In this document: piece after piece, positions 1-14,676 of the stretch
Numbering within the stretch: the first letter of the stretch is position 1
Layout of the letters: every line of letters begins with the position of its first letter
Source of the DNA: Manduca sexta
Taxonomy: Eukaryota > Arthropoda > Insecta > Lepidoptera > Sphingidae
NCBI RefSeq assembly: GCF_014839805.1
Contig: NC_051131.1
Coordinates: 15,054,913 to 15,118,912, forward strand
Length of the DNA: 64,000 nucleotides
Direction of reading: 5' to 3'
Translations under genes and position numbers: made by a program
Notes under the pieces: model-generated
Databases searched by the model: none
What the model was told of the DNA's origin: nothing
The model's input: the letters and a program-made list of their open reading frames with translations, nothing else

Positions 1-3554
<3,554 letters not shown>

Positions 3555-6500
3555 ATGGCAGAGACGAGCGAAGCGCGACCAAGCGCGTCGGCGCCCGGGG
3601 GAGACGCCGGCGGCGAAGAAGACAAGCATGATGAGAGAATGCTGGAGTGTAACATCTGTCTGGACACTGCGCGCGACGCCGTCGTTAGCATGTGCGGACA
3701 TCTCTTCTGGTGAGAAATCCACTTGCTTACATATCTTCAGCATAGTATTAAAACCAATGGTAATACTATTCATTTATGCTAACATTATACAAAGTTGCTG
3801 AAAAACGCATTATTTAAAACCTAAACAACTGTATTACTACTGAGAAGGTCATTGTTATTCATTTTTCTAAGACTGCAATATGTTTTCTTGCCTAAAAACA
3901 ACATATTTATTATGTTTAATATTTCTGCTAATTAAAAACCACAATTAACCTAGACTACTTAATAAAAGTGTACTATAATAGTAGCAAACATTATGTTAGT
4001 CTGCTATATGGTTTAACAAACAAAACTGTATAATGTAAACATTATATTCACAAAGTTACAAACATTAAAACATAACATAACATACATAACATCACGCATT
4101 TTATCCCCGAAGGGGTATGCAGAGGCGCAACTAGGGCACCCACTTTTCGCCAAGTATGTTCCGTCCCATGATGTGATAGGAGGCGAGCCTATCGCCATAT
4201 CGGGCACAAATTCCAGACTCCGGGCTGATACTGAGCAGAAAAACCCAAATATCACTTTGCCCGACCCGGGATTCGAACCCAGGACCTCAGAGCGCTATTG
4301 TACCGGACGTGCAATACAACTACGCCACCGAGGCAGTCAGTCAGTCAAACATTAAAACAATAGTATAAATAAGTTGTTGTTATTAAACCATAAATGATAT
4401 CCCTGTATTGTAATACCAACAATACAATGTATTGTATTTCTATTCGAGAGGGGTTGAAGCACACTTCAATAACACACATTCAGTTCACAAATTCAAAAAA
4501 ACAATTAAAGATTAATACAAACAATGATATCTATGGTGCCATATGCAACTTATTTCTTAATAATTACAGCAATTTAATTATTACATTAGTTTGACGGTCA
4601 CTTCACTAGGCTCCAGGCCCATATTGCATAGACCAATAGATTAACAGCATATTGTCAGCAGTCAGCAGTTTACTGCAAGAACTCATTAACAGGCAAATAC
4701 AAAGGTAAGAATTAAGCCACTTTTAGTTTTAGTTATAATGTTTTCCCTGTATCATCTTAGATATAATTATGTTAAAAATTATATTCTTGAATATATTTAT
4801 TCTTAAAATCAAGTGAGTATGTTAAATATTATATTATGTTCAGGGTGTTATAAACTGTGTTTTATGATTTTTTGACATTAGTGAGTTCTTGCAGTAAACC
4901 AATGATATAATAAGTATTTATCTGTGTCTTATAACTGGTTGCTTGATGCTATATAAATAAAAAAAAAAAGTCTCATTGGTCATTGGCCTTTGAGACACAA
5001 CTCTACAGGCTTTGTATTGGTAAACTATTTGTAAAAAAATAGCAAATTGTATTAAAAAATGTATTTTATTAAAAGTATAATACATAAATACCCTTTAATA
5101 AGATTCTTACAAGCCATGTTTTTACCAGAGCACAATACTTGAACACTTATATTTATTTTTGTTCCACAAGGTTAATGGTGATGTTTTATACCTCATTACA
5201 AAGGTTGATATATAAATAAGTTTTTAACTTGTTTTGCACATTTAGTGATTATAAGTTTTCTAAAATGAATAGCAGTCTTTGTCAAAAAGTTAGCAGAATA
5301 CAACAAGAAGTTGATAGTATTAGTTCTATGATATTAAACTTGTGGCATATAATAATTTCATTATTTATTATAAATTTCAAATCTCTATGTGTAGTAAGTA
5401 GGTTTACATTATACATATGAAAGGAAATGTTAAATTTGGGATTCAATGAAACTGAAAGTAGGTGTAATGTAAAGAAATACTATAAATAACAACAATGGTG
5501 TTCTCTTCTTGGCAAAATGGGGTTATAATCAATTATTTTTTACCACAATGTTACCTTTGATTACAATTGTAACCTCTATAAACATGAAGTTAGTCTTAAA
5601 TAAAATATTTTGCAAACAGTTGGCCATGCCTTCACCAATGGCTGGAGACGCGGCCGAGTAGACAAGTGTGCCCCGTGTGTAAGGCAGCCATAAGCAGGGA
5701 CAAGGTGATCCCACTCTACGGACGAGGGAACACCAAGCAGGAGGACCCCAGGAATAAGGTATTTTTTATCTTAATATCTAATGCTGCAAACAATGATGTT
5801 CAACAACTATAGATTCTCCATTAGCATGCGCATTATGAAAACTTCAAATTATCCCAATTGTATAAATTACTCATGAATGTTGAATACTAGATAGCTAGTT
5901 TTGTTCCTGCTTCCTATCTATAATTTTTCAATACCACTGCCTGTAGTCTGATGGACATAATAAGGTGCTGTGCTTCATAGTAGTTTAATGTTGTTGCTAC
6001 TGTTTGAGTTCAAGCACCAAATAGAGGTTGACATTAGGTTAATGACTTGCTCATGTTATTGTTCAAATATGTTATGAAAAAATGTTGCCATCATGTGACA
6101 TGTTTGCGAATATCTGCATAATTTTACTCAAGTTTGTATTAACAGATGGCTTTTTCCTTAAATCAAGTTATTTATGCAAGATTGTTAATCTTCTTTTAAT
6201 AAATTTTGAAATTAGTATACATACATTTTTGGTTGATTGGACTAAACATTAATGGCTGTTTTCAATAAAAAATACCAATTTAAATCTTTGATCCGATCCT
6301 GAGAATAAATTAATTAAAACAAGTCATTTGTCAACAAACTTTATTTTGATTGGTACATTTTTGCGGTAAATTGAAAAAAAAAAGTATTGGCATCGTTTAT
6401 TGAAAATGGCGATAATGTGACGTTGTGTCTCTGTTTATACTATAATATTTTGCCATCAGGTCCCGCCCCGGCCCGCCGGGCAGCGCACGGAGCCCGAGAA

Positions 6501-7144
6501 CAACAGCGGTTTCCCGGGCTTCGGATTCGGCGAGGGTTTCCACATGTCATTCGGTATCGGCGCCTTCCCCTTCGGCGTGTTCACGTCTACGTTTAACTTC
6601 GGAGATCCGAGACCAAGCGCAGGTCAGTTCTCCACACATTCAATTACTGGGAACTCTTTCATCTGCATTGAACAAAGAACTTGTAGATACTTTTTCTGTG
6701 GAAAAATATTTTTTGTCTAATTTAATTTTAATATTTTGTTTTACTGATATACATATTACGTATACATATCATGTAAGTTATGATGCATGCTGTAGTTTAC
6801 TGTAAGTAGAGAAACGCAGCTATCTTCTGCCGTTAAACTGCTATATGTGAAAATAATGTAATGTGTGTTCTCTGTTGTAAACTCTCAAAATAAATAAATT
6901 ACATACATGTGAAGTAAATGATTTTAAATAAAATTACTATAGAAGCTTAAACATAAGGAACATGGTGTTGTTTTTCTTCAGCATAAAGGTGTTTATTTAT
7001 TTTCCATGCCCAAGCGATGCATATAAAATTATCATATTGTCCTCAGCACCGCGCGGCACAGCCCAGTACGAGGAGGAGCAGTTCCTATCTAAGATATTCC
7101 TGTGGGTGGCCATCCTGTTTGTGCTGTGGCTGATATTCGCATGA
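3555..7144 (+). CDS. RNF185: E3 ubiquitin-protein ligase RNF185-like (4 coding exons)
   Basis: Exons 3555-3709, 5620-5758, 6460-6622 and 7047-7144 join in frame to 184 residues (human RNF185 has 192). Residues 1-30 are an acidic, Ser/Ala-rich head. The C3HC4 RING spans about 32-72, with C32, C35, C47, H49, C52, C55, C69 and C72 all present; the exon 1/2 junction rebuilds C52. Next come [14 protein letters not shown] and a Gly/Phe-rich hydrophobic stretch (about 118-150). The C-terminal membrane helix [16 protein letters not shown] runs to the last residue. RNF185 and RNF5 are membrane-anchored RING ligases of the ER and outer mitochondrial membrane used in ER-associated degradation and selective autophagy. 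Insects usually have a single RNF5/RNF185 orthologue, so the paralogue name is nominal. Intron 1 holds a SINE and intron 2 a MITE. A polyadenylation-type AATAAA lies near 7434. Confidence 0.93.
4073..4345 (-). mobile_element. tRNA-derived SINE copy 1 (RNF185 intron 1)
   Basis: Read on the minus strand, the element opens with a tRNA-like head. An A-box-like TGGCGTAGTTG is followed about 45 nt later by an exact B box, GGTTCGAATCC. A ~180-nt body and an A/T-rich TTATGTATG-type tail follow. It is flanked by a direct repeat, caaacattaaaaca, at 4059-4072 and 4346-4359: a 14-bp target-site duplication. The copy at 30394-30655 is nearly identical. The head lacks a full cloverleaf, so it is not a functional tRNA gene. 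Confidence 0.85.
6245..6420. mobile_element. MITE-like repeat, family M1, copy 1
   Basis: About 170 bp with inverted ends related to GGC(T/C)GTT(T/A)TCAATAA and TTTATTGAAAATGGCGATAA. The same arrangement, with the internal words TTCAATCCGATTC-GAGAATGA and GATTGGTCCATTTT, recurs at 19027-19200 and 50310-50473. This is the most diverged copy. It lies at the end of RNF185 intron 2. No coding capacity. Confidence 0.55.
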
Positions 7145-8483
7145 CTGGTGGTGGAGCTGTCTCGACCCGTGGCAGCGCCGCCGTGCCTGCCCCACCTGGC
7201 TCTGTTCGACTGCCTGTTCCTCGTGTTACTGTTCAAGCTCCACGCGTTGCAGCACTGACGGTGAAGATAGCATAGCCGGCTAGACCGGATATTTTTTTTC
7301 TGTATTCTTCTATCTTGTTTAAATTACCGCGTTTATTAGTTCGACGTATCTGGAGCGTGTGCGCTGTTTTTTGTCTGCGTTCCGGCAGTAGCAAATATGC
7401 GCTTGTGAGCCGATCGTATGCGCACTGGTGTAGAATAAATTAGTTGGTACGACATCTCATGCGACTACACACGCAACAAATACGGCTAATGCCTAAAAGC
7501 GCCTTATGTAACTTATAGCAATAACCTCTGCATGTATCAGATAGTCTGGTATCTCACAGGAGACAGATTCTAACAGTCCGCCCATTGCACATATTATACA
7601 TCTTCAATGTAGATAGAACGATACATGTAGAATTTAAATAAGATTTAATTAAATCTGTAGTAAAGGGATATTTGTACTAGATTAAGGATGATAATAAAAT
7701 GTGGAAGCTTCGGTCCCATTTGTAAAAACTAGGACTAGCAATTGTTATAGAAAGCTATTTTAAAATATTATAAACATTCAACACTCTGTTCTTAAGGTTC
7801 AAAATATTTTTCATTACCCGCATATATTATTGAAATACAGCATAGATTATTTAATCACCGTTACTCTTCCTGTCATCTATAATGTAGTACAAAATGTTAT
7901 AAGTTTGGTAGTGAGCCTTCTTCGTGGCTAGGTTTTTGGGAAAATAAAAAAAAATTACAGAATTTTGCCAATAAGTCGAATATTGGACAAAAACGTTGGA
8001 TCATCTAATGGTATATAATTGCCTATACCCATAAATATGAGAGGAATTGTGGGCGCGGTACCCATATTCGAGAACGAATAGTTATGAAGTCCAGCGGCAA
8101 TCTCAAATTTATCGTATTCTTTCACTCTTAGTTGTCACAACAGATTAACGTTTCGCCTTCCTAAACCATTGGTAATTCTAAAATGTCCGCAAAATCTTGT
8201 AATATATAGAAATGTGTTGTTCGGCGTTTGAGCTTCACCGGGTCTCTATAAATTGTATATATTTATCGCACGCGACAAAGCGGGCACGTCGCGATGTCTA
8301 TTTTTTCCTCCCTATCGGAAGTACGTTTCTTTTTTTTTCGTTGCCGTTAGACCACTTTAAAATCGGTTAGTTTTTATTTCTTGTGTATACTTGTTCTATG
8401 ACTTTTGTAACTAATGAAAATAATATCTACGAGCGTTATACTACTGCGAAAAGTTATTATTAGTTTATAAGTACAATAGTAAG

Positions 8484-8691
8484 CCATACACGCTACGGTC
8501 TACCGGAGAGGTCATCTGTGCAGGTATGCCTGCGCAGGTATCAATTGAAAGAATTGATTTTCGATCCTACGCCGGTCGCCTGCACAGGCTCAAAAATCTG
8601 CACATCCCATCCCATCCCACACACATTTCGGTCTACCGGCGTAGGCATACCTGCACCGGTGGACCTTTCCGATGGACCGTAGCATGTATGG
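8484..8691. mobile_element. MITE-like inverted-repeat element, 208 bp
   Basis: The ends are imperfect inverted repeats of ~55 bp. The left arm begins CCATACACGCTACGGTC and the right arm, reversed, begins CCATACATGCTACGGTC. Both arms continue through AGGTC and GTGCAGGTATGCCT. The middle holds ATCAATTGAAAGAATTGAT and short CCCATCCCATCCC repeats. No coding capacity. Element type inferred from structure only; I see no other copy in the window. Confidence 0.55.
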
Positions 8692-8776
8692 CAGCCATTA
8701 GTGCTTGAAAAATGTTAAATACTTCCTAGCTCCGTTGTTTTATCACAAGGTATTTATTTTAATAATTCACTTAATT

Positions 8777-8940
8777 ATGGCATTAGAGGTATCTCTAAAA
8801 GAAATCTGTAATGGTCTCAAACCTAATAGAATTACCGACAGAAAAAAAATGCTGAAGCCCTGAAGGAATAATAAGAAACGCAGTTCCAATGCTTTTAATT
8901 TTCCAAAAACAAAGGTCATAACAAAATCTCTAAATCCTCT
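8777..8940 (+). pseudogene. Decayed 5' fragment resembling ATM kinase N-terminus (TAN motif)
   Basis: An ATG at 8777 opens a 28-codon frame, MALEVSLKEICNGLKP then NRITDRKK. The frame breaks at an A8 run near 8842-8849. Shifting one frame continues as NAEALKE and then meets a stop, after which IIRNAVPML follows in line. Across these breaks the reading resembles the N-terminal TAN motif of ATM, which in human has RATERKKEVEKFKRLI at the corresponding place. Nothing further of a PI3K-like kinase is present downstream. I interpret it as a broken gene fragment. The similarity is from memory of the family and covers only about 35 residues, so chance or another source is possible. Confidence 0.38.
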
Positions 8941-9113
8941 TTATTGAGTCTAGTAATCTGCTAATTCTACCTGGAGCATATTATAAACTCTAAACGGTGC
9001 AAATGCACCTGACAGGTTAAAATAACGCTACAAAAACTTTAGTACATAGTAACTGGCAAGTGGTTATTACCATCGTTGATCAAAGTTGGATTTGTACAAT
9101 TTAATTAAGTACT

Positions 9114-9269
9114 ATGGATGAAGAATATGGGCAAGATACAGAAAATACACAAACGCAGACGCAGAATTCTCAAGTAGAATGGAGTCAACAAAACACTCCG
9201 GGACATTTTCCAAATATCTGGGGAAGATTGTATTTAATAACACATTATGATAGCGAGTTCGAAAACTAA
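9114..9269 (+). pseudogene. Orphan 51-codon ORF resembling Chk2/loki N-terminus
   Basis: ATG at 9114, TAA at 9267. The peptide begins MDEEYGQDTENTQTQTQ, has a Gln/Thr-rich SQ/TQ-type segment (NSQVEWSQQNTPG) and then NIWGRLY. SQ/TQ residues before a (W)GRLY turn are what precedes the FHA domain in Chk2-type kinases; Drosophila loki has a comparable TQ-rich start and a VWGRLYG segment. After GRLY the reading loses resemblance and stops 11 residues later. No FHA or kinase exons follow before Prp19. It could be a 5' gene fossil or an isolated first exon of a rearranged gene. It lies ~170 bp after the ATM-like fragment on the same strand. Confidence 0.38.
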
Positions 9270-10350
9270 ATTGTTTAAAAGCGGACTTAGATATTAGTCA
9301 CGGGGGCAGTGACCCCCTAAAGCAAGCACAGGCTTCACAATTTTTATTCCCTATTTAAATGTGCCTAATAAAATTTTAAGACAATATCGTGTAATTATAT
9401 TTTGATTTGTATAAAAAACGTAAAGCACTTTCGCTTATAATAAATATTTTGTTTAAAGACAGCACTGTTTAATATAAATAATTCGATAGCTTAAAAAATG
9501 TAAATTGGATTCAGGGGATAAACTAATGTAAACAAATCATACCGTCTTTTGAATTCGATTTTATTGTTGGATTCTAACAAGGACTTTATAAAAATATAAT
9601 TATTTACGGATTTTTTCGCCGTTATTAATATTTTTATTTTCTCCCAATGTTTCGAAGCCTGCAGCCTTCATGGTCATGCGGGGCTAAGGTGTCGGTCGTC
9701 CGAAAAGTCAAAGTTACAATATCTACCTACATTTTATAATTACTTTATTAGAAAACTAGGTATTCTTTGTTTACATTAACTATTTCCCTAATGTTATAAT
9801 AATTAACGGTAGTTAAAGGTTTTATGAGCAACTGTAAAATATGTTTAGGGTAGTAAAATACGTTGCCACTGGACCACATTAAGGGTGTAAAATATTGATG
9901 CAACTATTGTTTATACATCTATTTCTTTTTTCTTTGTAGGGGAATACTAAATCTATTTTGATGGTGTTAAAATCTGTTTTCAATCAATTACGACGAAGAT
10001 TTCCTGCAGTGTATTTTAAAAGCAGTTTTAGTTTGTTTCAAATTTGTATACCTCCTGTTGAAAAAATGTCTCTAACAAGCCAATACAAAATAAAAACAAA
10101 ACAAATTTAGTATACATAGTATCATTAAATACGTAGGATACTGAAAATTTTTAATTTTATACATTAGTATTCAAGATGGTTCATAAAACGTAAGAAATAG
10201 TAAACTGAGGTTTATAATATTAGTAGTATTAATTGATTACTGCTATTAATATTGATTGATTACTGCTACCGGTAACTGTAATCATTTAGAAATGTAGTTT
10301 TTGTCGTTAAATTATTTTAAGAATGCAATACCATCAAAATAGAAATTATC

Positions 10351-10544
10351 GCCCGTATTCATAAACGTTATTTATCTAAGAGCGGAGCAATGCTGTGATA
10401 ACAAGTTTTTTAGTGCTGACGGTATGGCAGCCTTCGCAGTGCGTAGATATAGGGCCGTTGTGATTGGCTAATATTGAGATACAACAATATTAGCCAATTA
10501 CAACGGCCTTATGTTTAGATAAAAAACGTCTATGAATAAGGGGG
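10351..10544. mobile_element. MITE with ~30-bp terminal inverted repeats and inner hairpin
   Basis: The left end CCCGTATTCATAAACGTT pairs with the right end (reversed: CCCCCTTATTCATAGACGTT), followed by TTATCTAA on both sides. Inside is a second, nearly perfect hairpin at 10453-10508 with ~24-bp arms starting GGCCGTTGTGATTGGCTAA and an 8-base loop. No coding sequence. Typical small non-autonomous DNA transposon architecture. Confidence 0.6.
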
Positions 10545-11216
10545 TATATTTCTATCAATTTGTCTTCTTATTGATATGTAAGTGTTTGTGCGCATGGATT
10601 TATGCAGGTTCATGTCCATTACGGAAAATAAGATAACTATGTCAAATAACCAAATTATTAATGGCCATGAGTGAAAAACAACAATCGATTGATTGATAAT
10701 AATATCTAAATTGGTCATGGAAATATATCTTTTTTTAATTGTATTATTAATTATACAATATATTAGTGTTATCAATAGGAGATCTTTTTATCCATTGTTT
10801 TGTTTTCTCTAACACATATATTTTGAATACAGCATGACCTCCATTTTAAATTCGTGTCTAAACTCAAAGTCGCTGTACAGGCAGAATTAGAGACTATGAA
10901 GCTTTGTCAAAATTGTATGTAATTCAAATATCTCATTTAAAAGTCGAGATATTGGAGTGACCTCGATGTATTGAATCCAAAATTATTTATGAGGAAGACA
11001 TTTGTTTAGTGTTATGAAGTTTCAGTATAGTTGAGTAGCCACGAACACTGGTGCAAGGGCCGATATTTAATGTTACAGGATGTGTTTGAGTGTAAAGTAC
11101 GAGACGCCAATTTCTGTGCCCGATTTGAAGTTAGTTGCGAGCCGCGTACACATTATTTTCAATAATGGTAGAGGGCGGATTTTTTTAATGCTTTAATTTT
11201 GGGGTCGCTTCCAATA

Positions 11217-11285
11217 GGTTGATCTGGAAATCTTTAGGGCAAGGCCCATGTTCAGCAGTAGAAATCCTACGGCTGATAGGATGAT
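11217..11285 (+). mobile_element. Remnant of a LINE/SINE 3' end
   Basis: Contains GATCTGGAAATC, then GGCCCATGTTCAGCAGTAG, then CCTACGGCTGATAGGATGAT. This layout (short 'cccatgtccagcagtgg' motif, then GATGAT repeats) is what the 3' ends of several insect LINE families look like. Too short for family assignment. Confidence 0.4.
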
Positions 11286-13188
11286 AGGGCGGGTAAAACG
11301 ACTAAGTTCAGAACGGTTGTAAATTTGGCGTTACGTATACCTACTTGTTCTAATATAATTTTAAAATATCAAGACATATTTAACCCACTCCTTAAAATCA
11401 CATTTACATAATTGTTTGTACTAAGTATTTACTTTATGTTTCTAGACCTTTCTTCTGTAATTTTATATTATATAATGTTAAAAAAATAACACGTAAATGT
11501 TATAAGCAGCGTAAGTTCTGAAGTGTCTGTTCCGATTCAGTCTAGGCAAATTAAACATGCAATCCCGTATTGACTAATAGTTATAAATATTGGTATTCAA
11601 CACTTTTGACCTTAAAATATTTATGAGTTACTTCCGTAGCCAAAACGTACTCAGTTAGAGGTAATGGGGCGCGGTTCCCCAAAGCTGTGCCTTGTCTTAT
11701 TCGCCGTCAAACTGCGGGTGTATTTATATGTGAGTAGAAGATTATGATTTTTTTAAAATTTATTCCGTAACTGCCGATTGCATCCAGGAATTCAGGTATA
11801 CAAATTTGAATAATAAATCAAAAACTAGTTGGGAAGTGTAATTATCGCCTTATACTTTACTTTTACTTTACTTGAAAGTGTTATGTCGACCACTGCCGAG
11901 AATTCTAAAAGTATGTTAACTAGAGATACTTGTTTAAATGGCTCGGTTTTGATAGGGATTTAGTTTTTGTATAAAGACTTGAGCTGCGTATCATCCATAC
12001 CGATAACTGCTTTTAACCCGTCGTCGTCATAACTAAATATGCAAAAATGTTTATGATCATGTTTTTATTATATATATTTGAGACTATCGTGGAGAGTAAA
12101 GTTGATTCTGCAGGCACGAAGTACTTTCCGGGTCCCTAGGATATCTAGTCTGAAAGATCTCACGCTAGGGCCAACAAATTTTACGTTCTTGACTGAATTT
12201 CTAAGTGTAACTTTGTTTTATAATCTTCTTCGAGAAAGTTCAGTCTCGACCGACCGAATCCCATCCCTATTTTGTGCCTACAGAATCAATACAAATGGGT
12301 AATGTGAATTCTAACCACAAATAAAACACGAGATAACCTTCATTCCTTAAGATATTTATTAAGACGGTAAATGATCGGAATTGCTTCATGCATCGAAAAA
12401 TTTTGTACTGTAAAATACACAGTAAGTGCTGGCAACACCTAATTGTTCATAATTCAAAATATTGCTGAAGGAGAATGTTGTAGATTGTGGGCATGTATAA
12501 TTACGTCATCTAAATTATATCTTACACAATACAGTGTCTGTGGACATTGGCATGGCGGCCCTAATCGATGCGAGGATCCAGGCGAAAGCAAAAAAAAATG
12601 ATGCGAGGCTCCAGGCGGAGCAAAAAAAATGTTTTCCGGTTTTAACAGTTTCTTCGGTAAGCTCGTAAAAAAAGGTCCTCCAAGGCTGCGCGCGAGGCCT
12701 CTTTAAACGCGCGGTCCCAGGCGGTTGTGCGGTTCGCCTCCTCCAACAGCCACCTCTGTCTGTAGAGAGTCTCTTCAACTAGTCACAGCTTGTATCAATA
12801 TCTATTGATAGCCTTGGATCACCTTAGACTTAAAGAGCCAATGATGTTAAGCATTTAATAGAAGTTTCAACTCCGAAATATTTTTTTTTTTCACATGTAT
12901 TACTGAATAAAACATGATTTTATTTGTTCCGAATGCGGCGGTGCCGTAACGTTATATAGAACTTACAAATTGGTACGTTATTTTGTTAATATTAATATAA
13001 GTGTATATAATATATATTGTACGTCGGAATAAATTGTGATGGGATGGTATGATTAATTGTAAATTTAAATACATGTTACGCTGAACTCTTGTCTTATTTC
13101 ATAGATTTATAGAACCTTTTAACAAAGTTAATTAATTGAGGGAAATTATACGGACTCCCAATATGGACAAAAAGTGAATTTATTGGGT

Positions 13189-13267
13189 TTTATCGCGGCT
13201 TTTATATTTTAATTTTCTCCCTTTTTATTTCTTTTTTATTGGGAGAAAATTAAAATATAAAAACCGC
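13189..13267. repeat. Near-perfect 28-bp-arm hairpin
   Basis: The left arm CGCGGCTTTTATATTTTAAT TTTCTCCC is followed by a ~20-base T-rich loop and the right arm GGGAGAAAATTAAAATATAA AAACCGCGG, its reverse complement with a single length difference. The TTTTATTTTCTCCC word also occurs at 9625-9645, suggesting both derive from one repeat family. Confidence 0.6.
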
Positions 13268-14676
13268 GGTACAATCCTAAAAATAGTTTAATTTTAATGT
13301 CTATCATTCGCGAAACATAAGAAATCATTGTTAATTTATTGAATTTTTTTATAAATGAGAGCAAATAAATAGCTTATTTGTTAGCAAGTGATACCTATTC
13401 ATTGCACATACACTAATATACTCAATATTACCCGCCACCGTCCGTTTCTTAGCGAAAATAAACCAATCACAATTGTTTGTTCGTCATTTTTAGAGGTGAG
13501 TTATTTTGATTGGTTTATTCTTGCCATTATAGCGTGACTAGGGATTGGGATAATATATCAGCATAATTAAAAAAAAATAGCAAGCATGTTCATATCTTTA
13601 TTTAAACACATTTAATCATATAAAAATTGGCCAAGGGTTCCTATACAAACACACTTAAAACTATAATAATATATCCCCAAGGGCACCTTGCTGAATCCGC
13701 ATATGGTCTTAACCAAAGTTTAATTAATTTATTCTAAATTTATTCAATTCTCCAATTTTTTTTTGCCAATTTCATGACATTAATTTTTTTTTTCTATTAT
13801 ACTTAGCTTTCATAACTATATTTCTATTCACCGTTAGTCTCGTTACGTGTAGATGTAAGTTACATTATTAGAGCACCAAGTATTTTGAATGCATATCAAG
13901 ATTTTTTTACATAAGTGTATACTCCTCAGAATAACTCAAACAAAATTTTTATAAGACCAAAATGGATATGAATATTCAGTTACAATCATATTTGTAATAG
14001 CACATGTTTATAGAAGCCAGCAAATACGCTAAAATTGACGCATTATTAAATTTAATTACGGGAATGAGTCAGTATCTCCTCAACTTAAGTTAGCTTGGGT
14101 TTTTATTCTTCTCTAGGCTTATAATTATTTTGTCATTATTAAATTTGATTTTACTCGTGTTCATGAATGAAATTCTGTGGATGGCACACTCATTATGATA
14201 ATGGGATAACTCTGATATGGAGAATATTTTTTTAATGCCAAGTTTAAATATCAAATAAAATCTTAATTCAATTGTACTTTGCCGATGCTTTATGCAAATG
14301 TTACTACAGATTTTCTGAGTAAACTTCACTTTCGTGGTCGAATTGTCATGAAATGTATAAATATCGAAACACCTTGATTTACAAATTTACAACAATTGTA
14401 ATAGGCATCGACTTATATGCTAGAGAAGTATTGAGAATACATGATCAAATGAAATATTCACTCATAATTTTTATTTTTTATTTTTGCAAAAATGAAGAAT
14501 ATTTATAATTCATTTTGACTGTCTGAAATCAATATAAATCGACATTCAGAGGCAAGCACGCCACTAGCCATAGACATATTTCGTGTAAAATCCTCCGGGA
14601 GCTTCTAGTAGCACCCACGCAGTCCCTCACTCATCCACAAACACGAGCATCCTTAACCCTAAACCTAAGTCTATTC

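Larger units (their letters stand above)
7145..14676. other. Gene-poor interval between RNF185 and Prp19
   Basis: RNF185 (plus) and Prp19 (minus) converge on this interval. It holds the RNF185 3' UTR (AATAAA near 7434, more further on), a MITE at 8484-8691, two decayed 5' gene fragments at 8777-8940 and 9114-9269, repeat debris at 9605-9730 (TCTCCCAATGTTTCGAAG and following), a MITE at 10351-10544, a LINE-end remnant at 11217-11285 and a hairpin at 13189-13267. Near 12540-12780 is a short GC-richer patch with repeated (A/G)CGAGG-TCCAGGCG words and broken frames. AATAAA signals for Prp19 lie near 14470 on the minus strand. I recognise no intact gene. Confidence 0.7.

Noticed and set aside
4270..4335. 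tRNA gene on the minus strand
   Set aside because: A-box and B-box-like words are present, but there is no full cloverleaf; the sequence is the head of a SINE with a target-site duplication and occurs twice.
12515..12778. Coding-looking patch with repeated GCGAGG-TCCAGGCG words
   Set aside because: Broken frames on both strands and no recognisable product; probably repeat debris.
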